A DNA stretch of 64,000 nt from Cynocephalus volans (lineage: Eukaryota; Chordata; Mammalia; Dermoptera; Cynocephalidae). Positions 56,718-64,000 of the stretch are shown one piece after another. Positions within the stretch are counted from its first letter, which is position 1. Every line of letters starts with the position of its first letter. A program made the translations under genes and the position numbers. The notes beneath the pieces were generated by a model that was given only the letters and a program-made list of their open reading frames with translations, had not been told where the DNA came from and did no database searches. The DNA lies in contig NC_084463.1 of assembly GCF_027409185.1 (NCBI RefSeq), positions 66,573,852 through 66,637,851 of the forward strand, written 5' to 3'.

Positions 56718-57025
56718 GCTTTGTTCATACACTAAGGGTTGAACAGGGAACTTTCCAGCAAAAGTTCAGGGCATCCGTGTTAAGGGGAGAGAACTCTTCT
56801 GCTCCTTTTTACTTCCTTGCTTCATTCCTTCCCTCTTCTCTTCCTCAGTATAACATAGGACAAGGTGGGAAGAAGGCAACTTGGAGCAATACTCTCTATA
56901 TCGGGTCCATAAACCTGGGAGGTGAGAACCTACGTGGAGAATGAATATAACTATGAGCCAGTTGCGCCCCGCCCCATCCCTCCAATACCACCCCTGGAGG
57001 AACTTTATGCAGTTAAGGCTCTCAG

Positions 57026-57031
57026 AATAAA
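57026..57031 (+). terminator. Possible polyadenylation signal of UBTFL1
   Basis: AATAAA about 310 bp after the stop codon is the first canonical signal downstream. Use is not proven. Confidence 0.3.
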
Positions 57032-58229
57032 CAAAGAGATGCTTGGGCTGTGGGGGACACCCTGGATTAGACTGAATATTCCTGAAGTGAGAAATTTTAG
57101 TTTGCTCATTTTTATCCTGCCAGAGGTGGTAGGGGTCACCCATGAGTCTGTGACCCGTCCCTTCTTTGTGGACTGTCCCTCAGGGCTCTGCACTAAATCC
57201 AGAGTGGGGAGTATTTGATTAGAGGTAAGGTATGTGCCTTAAGAAAATTGTCATACACCTGGTATCTCTCTCTCCACTTCTTGAAGTCAGTAGTCGGCCA
57301 TTCCCACACCTGGAAGTGGGCAGAGTCATAGAAGCAGCAATACTTTTATATGTATGTTTTAGTGCTCAATGAGACAGTTCTTACTAATCAAAAAAATGTA
57401 AAGTAAAAAAACCCAAAAAACCTTACATATAACGTTTAAGTGAGGTTCTTCATAGGAGCAATGCATCATGGCTTTAGGCACTGGTTCTAAGTGAAGTTTG
57501 CATTTATTCTGGGCAGAAGCTCCAAATCCTTCCTGCTTCTACAGATGTAAATAAATGTCCTCTTTAGCATTCAGGATAAACAGAGAGATACATAGAAATG
57601 TACAGATGTAGATAGATAGTACAATATTCTGTTACAGTATCTGGTCTGTCTGAATTCATGCACCAGTATCATTGATTTAGTTATTTTGGTTTTCCTGTAT
57701 GTTTGAAAATCTACTGAAGGCTACTGCATTCTCATGAGACTTTTCTGTCTGAAAATGCCTAGCTATTGTTATACTTTTTTCTCAAGAATATTAGCATTAC
57801 ATGAGTAGTTGTATCCTTTTGATATGAACACCATTAAGGATTGAGTGTTTATTTTGCTCCTACATATTTTATTGAGCTATGATTTATAGGAGTTTTCCTA
57901 GGTAAACAATAAGTTTTGGAAAATAATAGCAATATTCACAATTTTTATACCTTTATTTCTTTCTCTTTCTAAATGTGTCAAATGGAATATCCAGAACTAT
58001 GTTAGCTAATAACAGTGATATGTTCGTGTCTTGCTTCTGACTTTGAAGCTGATGCTTATAGGATTTGTAACCATGGAAATGAGGCTGACATATGCATTTG
58101 AAAAAAAATTACAGCATATTAAGATGATGCCTATTTATTTATATTATTAATTGGCTTTAAGAGTCATATTTGTATATTATTTTTTATCAAATCCCTGTTA
58201 CCATATATCAATGTAATTTTTCCTTTGTA
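57032..58229. other. Intergenic
   Basis: No gene recognised. The sequence becomes AT-rich after 57400. Confidence 0.35.
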
Positions 58230-58626
58230 TGTTAGTTAGGGTTCTCCAGAGAAACAGAAGGAACACAGAGGAAGAGAGAGAGAGATTTATTATGAACAAT
58301 TGGCTCACAAAGTTATGGGATTGAGAAGTTCCATAATCTGGTGTCTGCCACCTGGATACCTGAGAAGGTTATTAGTGTAATTTGGTATGAGTGTGAAGGC
58401 CTGAGAACTAGCGGACTGATAGTATAAATCTCAGTCCAAGGGCAGGAGAAAATAAGATGAAATGTTCCAGCTGAAGCAGTGAGGCAGGAAAGAAAGAGGC
58501 AAACTCTTATCCTCTGCATTTTGTTCTGTATAGGCCCTCAAAAGGTTGTATGATTTACAACTCTGTTGGGGAGGACAATCTACTGAGTCCACCAATTCAA
58601 ACTAACACATGAAATTAACCATCACA
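58230..58626 (-). mobile_element. LTR-type repeat, antisense, family unassigned
   Basis: It begins TGTTAGTTAGGGTTCTCCAG and ends AACCATCACA. It contains 'agagaaacagaaggaacaca' and 'tttattatgaacaattggct', familiar from a dispersed mammalian LTR. No target duplication found. Confidence 0.5.
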
Positions 58627-61600
58627 CTTAGTTATGTTAATAGAAAGAATAACTGAGCTAAAGAATTACCTAATACTGAGCCCTTGTCACTTTTCAGAAA
58701 TAAACGTACGTGGCTATGCTGTATTGTAAATATGACTAAAGTTTATGCAATTCCTTCAACCATTCTTATATCAGATATGTTATACTTGTGCAGCGCTTCT
58801 GAATATATTTAGAAAATTTGTTACCCCTAAGTTTTCACATTGCATAGTCTAGGTTTGCATTGTTCATTTTCCTCCAGACTAATAAGACTTTAGAGGTACA
58901 GGAAACAGAACACTATATATTTAAAGTCCAAGGAATTCTCTCACTTTCTTCCCTAGAAAATTGAAAGAAAACGTAGATGGGGGAAAGCAACTAAAGGGGG
59001 AAATCAGTCACATTACTGTTCTAGACACACAGAATAAATTGGGTTAATATTTACTCTCTTTAACGTTGCAGAAAATTGGAGAAAAATTGAATGGTAAATA
59101 TAGAAGGGGTTAACTACATTCTGTAATGTGCATGGTATCATGAAAGACCAGAGCAAGGGTGGGTATTCCTTCTTAACTTGATGCTTGAGCTGAATATTCG
59201 AGGAGCTAATATGTCGAAGAGCAGAAATGAGATTTTCAGGTTAATTACTTTACGTATTTTTCACACTCATTAACTAGCTCTCACTCATCAGACTTTCCCT
59301 TTTTTTTTCTTGTATCATAAATTCCTGGTTTTCCAACATGGCCTTCTCAGTTTCCTTTGCTGCTTTCTCTTTCATGAGGATCTGCTTATTCTCATCTTAG
59401 TCTATGCTCCTTTCCAGCATGAACTCATTATGTTCTGTGCTTTTATCTATCAATCTTATTAGAGATAATAAGTCCCAAATTGATATAAAGTCCAAATATA
59501 TCCTCAAAAGTTTGGGTCGCAAAGTGATATCTCATTGACATTTTCATCACAATTTTGCTCTGGAACAACAGTCTAGAAATGTCAGAAATTCAGTATTCAT
59601 CTTACTTCCAAACATCTTCCTTCCTTCCTTAAACATGCTCTCCTTTGGCATTGATCCCGCCAATCACCCAATTGCTCCTGTCTTTTTTATTTTACATTCA
59701 TTGATGTTCCCTTGTTTCCTCCCCACCATCCCAGTGAAGGTGATCGACCCTCTCAACACACGATCATAAATGTGAGCCCCAAAAAGGATGACATGGGACC
59801 TTCCAAGCTCTAGTAAAATTTTAATAAATTTTCTTGATAATTAAGTTTTTATTAGCTTTGCTGGTGGCTAAACACAAAATAAGGAGAGAAGTTACATTAA
59901 TGAAGGAGAAAATATAATTTAACAATTGACAGTTTAGAAATATTTAACAATTAAGAGAAAAAAATTTAATTTAACATATAAAGGTCTTTGAAAGTTTTAT
60001 CCTAGCTCTGTGTATATGTGTGTGTATATATATATATATATAAAATTATATCCATATTATGTATTTTATGAATATATATAGAGCAGACTCTTAAATATGT
60101 TTCCATGTTTTATTTTGTTACAACAATTTCTTATTAAAGCCTATTTTCAGTTTTTACCTATTAAACAGAAAAGGAACTAATGAACAAGGCAGTTTGGGCT
60201 CAAAAAAGGGCTAACATTTTTATTACCTTTAGAGTTTTATAGGCAGTTTCAGTGGTATGTTAAGTGTAAATATATGCTTTTTTTATAGCTTCTGGGGATT
60301 TAGCTATTTTTATATGAAGTCTAGTTGGCTGATGTGTTGAATTTATTTGAAAAACATTGTTGCAGGTTATGTCCTTTGTTTCCCTCCATTATATTAAATT
60401 TGCAAAACTAGCTTTAAAGACCTGATTCTCTTTACCTCAAGATCTGAAGATATCATAGTTACATTTGCCACTAGGAGGTAGTGAGTCCTGTAGCCCAGAC
60501 TAGGTAGTGAGATGTACAGATTCAATTGGGGCTCTGCTTATGATTTTAAATAATGCATTTTTAAGTTAACTTTGCATCTACCTACTGTTTTCTAAGTCTT
60601 CTCCTCACTCGGTGGGATACAAAGATGAAAGTCTCAATTCTTCACTTGATGACACTCATAGTAAAAGGCAGTGTAACTTGAACAAAAAAACACAAATACT
60701 GAAATTGGAAAGATAGCATTAGTTAAAATAATTATCTCTTATGTGTTTTCTTATCTACATATTCATGTATTTAGAATAAAATTACAGCTAGATTTTATAT
60801 AAATGAAGATTAGACTTAATGGTTATAAGTGTCTAACAGCAGATTCACAAAAAATGTGAGGTTGATTTCTATCTCCCTTTTTTTCTCAATTTCATCCATC
60901 ACCCATATTTCCCCTTTACTTAATATCAGGAAAAGCAACCTTTAGGTGATATATATTATATAACAAGTTGAATTACATTAACACAAATGAAAATACAATT
61001 AATGATTTTTTTTTTTTTTGCAATCCACATGCCACAAAGACTACAATCTGCTAGAATTTGGTCTCAATTTTGACCTAAACTATCAATTCAAATATTATTT
61101 TTTCAATAGTGCTGTTGTAGTATATATTTGTACATGCTAATGGTGGGAGACCCTCAGCTACAATGTCAATTGATAGAAATGCAGTACATTTTTAAAAATG
61201 TAAAAACTTTTCTGAAAGGCCACTAAAGCAGCATTTGTTTTTTGATAAAAATAGTGATCAGTAGAAGAGGTTTTAGAAGTGATGTCAAGACAGAGGGAAT
61301 AGAATACCCCAAAATTAAAGTAAAGAAGCATGTGATGCCTTTGGAGAAATACTTCTATTATTTATTTGTCCTGGTCCTCTCTTACACGTAACTCATAGAA
61401 ACTGCTAAAAGCATTAAAAACATTGAGATCTGGGTTGGAGGCAATTTTTGTTTATATATTTCTAAAAGTTACACTCGAGAATTCTGGAAAGTAGAAAGGT
61501 GCAGTATGTTTTAGAGTACTCCCAAATATATAAATAAAAAGAAAGATAAATTAGAATAACAATCAAAACCCATGAACACTATCTACAACAAAACTGGGTG

Positions 61601-64000
61601 ACAAAGTACCCCCAAACCCCAAAACACAAGCAGGCATAGACAAACTGGGGACAACTACAAGATCCACGAGGTGTGAGAATCCATCCAGGATAAAGCAGAG
61701 GGAGAGAACAGAATATTTAGTGGATTTGTGAACCCCAAAATTTAGCAGCAAGGATTCATTGGAAAGTGTGGAAGGCCAAATTATAAACAGCTGCAGAAAC
61801 TGGGTAGGGTGGGGGTTTGCACAAGGTGTGCAGGGACTGGGACCCTATGGTTTTTACAATTCTCATGCAATACTAGCCCAAAAGCCTTTCCAGGATTCAG
61901 CTCCACACTGAGGAGAATATACTGAATTAAAATGTGTATTAAGCGAGGCCAGGACAATAAGATCAAAGGAAGAGAAGATCCCCATAACATAAGTGGTGAG
62001 AAAATCAGAACCAGCAGAACACAGAAAGTAAGGGAACGTATTATTGTACACCTTATGAAATCAACAGGCGATCTCTAGAGCCAGGAAAAGCTATCACGGC
62101 CAATCCTTAGCTTAGACAGGAAGAATAAATACTTTTTGCTTCATATTTAAGGAGAGTCTGGGGGGAAGAAACTACCTTTCCAAAAACAAAAGACCTTAGT
62201 GACTGTTCAGAAAGTGACCTCTAGAATTCCTAGAACTTTAGTGTTGGGGCTTCAGTGAGCCTGCCGCCTGCATCCCCAACCCTGAGAGAAGTGCCTCTGA
62301 GGGGTTCTCTCTAGCAAACTGTTCTGCAGATCCACAGCTCCTCAGTCTCATAGCATTCCCCTCACTGGCTCCAGCTCCAACAGCCTGGTCACCTCGAGCT
62401 CTTCCTGACGGTCAATTGCTGCAGTGTTTCCTGATCCTCGCCTCAAACCTCCACTCTCTTTGTTTCTCCAAGATTCTAAGAGGTTTTTTTTGTTGTTTGT
62501 TTGTTTGTTTTTTGCCTGTCCTTGTTCAATAATACCTTGTCCAATAATTCATTTTATTCATATATGTGTATATGTATGTATCTACCTATACCTATACTTA
62601 TATGTATCTATGTATCTATCTGTATATACACATGCATATGAGAGAGACAGAGATGTGCACATCTGGAGGGCACAGCCTCCCTAATTATAGGCAGCTGCCA
62701 CCTCCAGCTCTCACAGGCTGATTCCTTTTCTGCATGACACAATATCAATATGGAAACTACAAGGGGACTTCAGTATCTCATATGTAAATTCAAGTGGAAG
62801 TCTTCGGTTTTAGGAAATAAGTCATCCATCCTTGGGAGATGAAGGTTGGGAGTATGCACAAAAAGGGTTGAGGATTGATCTTAACTACTTATTATCAGTG
62901 GAGCAGTCGAAGTGAGGGGATATTTGAGGTGGTTGTCTTTCTCTGGTTGGAGTCCTTCCCTTTTTCTGTCATATTAATAATGGTGGGGAATTTTGGCTAC
63001 TGGGAACAGTTTCTATATGAAGTGGATAAATCATGAGCACTAAAGGTCTTGGGGATGAGGCGGGAGGAGCTGCAGGGACTGCAAGGAGGGACTGTGATGT
63101 CTTCAGGGATGAGACAGTCTCCTTCTGTGTTGTCCACAGCTCCAGGATAAAAAGAGAACTCTGTCTTCACTCTGCACACCTCCATTATATCTATGAAAAG
63201 GAGGTGGGTGGGTTAAAAATTAGTGATCTGAAAAGACTGTGTAATTTTCCCAAAGGTCAATTGAACCACCACAGAGACCTACACAAGAAGCTGCAGGACT
63301 GCTCCCTATACTCAGGGAGTCTCACTGTCCCCAGTGCCTGTTCTTCCCATTTAATCAGGGAAGTGCAAAGCCGGCAGTGGAGCTCACAGACTCCCTGAAA
63401 CTTGCCTGGGTGAGAAAACAGCCTGCAGGGTCATGGTCCCTAAATCAGTGCTCCTTCCCCTAATACACAAAGATTTGAACTTGGCTGTAGATTTGGGCCA
63501 GGAAGGAACATGAACCACCACCTCCTCCTGTCCCAGGGCACCCAAGAAGGCAGCAGTGCCCAGGAGTCCACAGGGACTGAACCAAATGTTGTCCTTGAGG
63601 GCTCTCTGGTGCTAATTCTCCCTAATGACTGGGATATGGGGATGCGATACTGGGGGGTGGGGGACAAGGGGTGTATACATCAGGCTGCTTGGGGGTGCAC
63701 AAAATGAAAAAGGGGAAAGCAAAGGCCTGTGTAGTGGCCAAGAGGGGAGAGGACCATGGCTCACATCTCAGGAGTTTGGGAGAAAATGAGGGATTAAAAA
63801 AAAACAGGAGCCCTAGAGCAAATGAGCTAGAGTGAGGGTGGGAGGAATTTGGGGAATAAAGACGGGTCTCCAGCATTTCCCACCTCGGGGAGACCTGCAC
63901 TGGTTCACTGCAACTTTCACAGCCAGAGGCAGTATAGAGGGTTAGAAATTTTAATTCGCATTTGATTTTTAAAATCAGTTTTTTTAGGTAATGCATGTAT
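58627..64000. other. Intergenic, gene-poor
   Basis: No gene recognised. A TA/TG-type simple repeat lies at 60012-60040. A low-complexity TATC/TATG stretch lies at about 62560-62635. GC content rises after 62200, and frames of up to about 124 codons appear on both strands (for example 63033-63398), but they match no known family and lack supporting splice structure. Confidence 0.35.

Noticed and set aside
56383-56742. 119-codon frame overlapping the end of UBTFL1
   Set aside because: Out-of-frame shadow of the UBTFL1 coding sequence.
63033-63996. Frames of 121 and 124 codons near the right end, possible gene edge
   Set aside because: No recognisable domain and no consistent splice pattern. 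The window ends here, so a partial exon cannot be excluded.
1-64000. CRISPR arrays, bacterial operons, riboswitches or integrons
   Set aside because: The content is clearly mammalian nuclear DNA, and repeats are retroelements or microsatellites with no spaced direct repeats.

Overview
This is mammalian nuclear DNA: AT-rich, intron-bearing, and dominated by LINE-1, MaLR/ERV LTRs, L2/MIR and MER5-type relics. Two short tRNA-Ile-derived SINEs (about 41361-41464 antisense and 43525-43618 sense) resemble the CYN family of colugos. No Alu, B1 or other 7SL-derived SINE was seen. The best guess is a colugo (Dermoptera). That species call is inference from repeat content only.

Two intact host genes are visible, both on the + strand. 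The first is a TRIM43-like E3 ligase gene. A candidate promoter and 5' exon lie at about 16226-16411, followed by six coding exons between 18538 and 24129. The exons join without any frame error into 445 codons with an intact RING, B-box 2, coiled coil and PRY-SPRY. The second is an intronless UBTFL1-like gene (55503-56717, 404 aa), a shortened UBTF retrogene with two HMG boxes and an acidic tail. In other mammals both families are known for expression in the cleavage-stage embryo, so the window may be a small early-embryo gene neighbourhood. DUX-type homeodomain motifs lie near the TRIM promoter and at 42.5 kb. They are close to chance frequency, so they are flagged rather than asserted as functional.

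Layout: 1-5.4 kb is intergenic with old LINE relics. 5.7-8.7 kb holds an antisense ERV LTR that appears split by a complete antisense MaLR provirus (LTR 6138-6547, LTR 8092-8526). 8.7-10.9 kb is an ancient LINE relic. 11811-13269 is an antisense L1 derivative with both ends and target-site duplications but almost no coding sequence. 13.5-14.3 kb is an ERV LTR. 16-24.3 kb is the TRIM gene, with a MaLR LTR in its first intron. 24.3-35 kb is intergenic with a TTCC microsatellite, MER5A and more ERV LTRs. 35.9-38.75 kb is an old L1 split by a solo MaLR LTR with a CATAC duplication. 39-45.3 kb has MLT1 LTRs, a 5'-truncated young L1 and both SINEs. 46021-47355 is a processed PHB2 pseudogene on the - strand. 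47749-54530 is a full-length young L1 whose ORF1 is open and whose ORF2 is broken at only three points. 55.5-56.7 kb is UBTFL1. The last 7 kb is gene-poor.

I do not see a wholly new biological system. The best leads are the compact L1 derivative at 11.8-13.3 kb, the near-intact L1, and the promoter architecture around the two embryo-type genes. Family names come from recognition, not from a database search.
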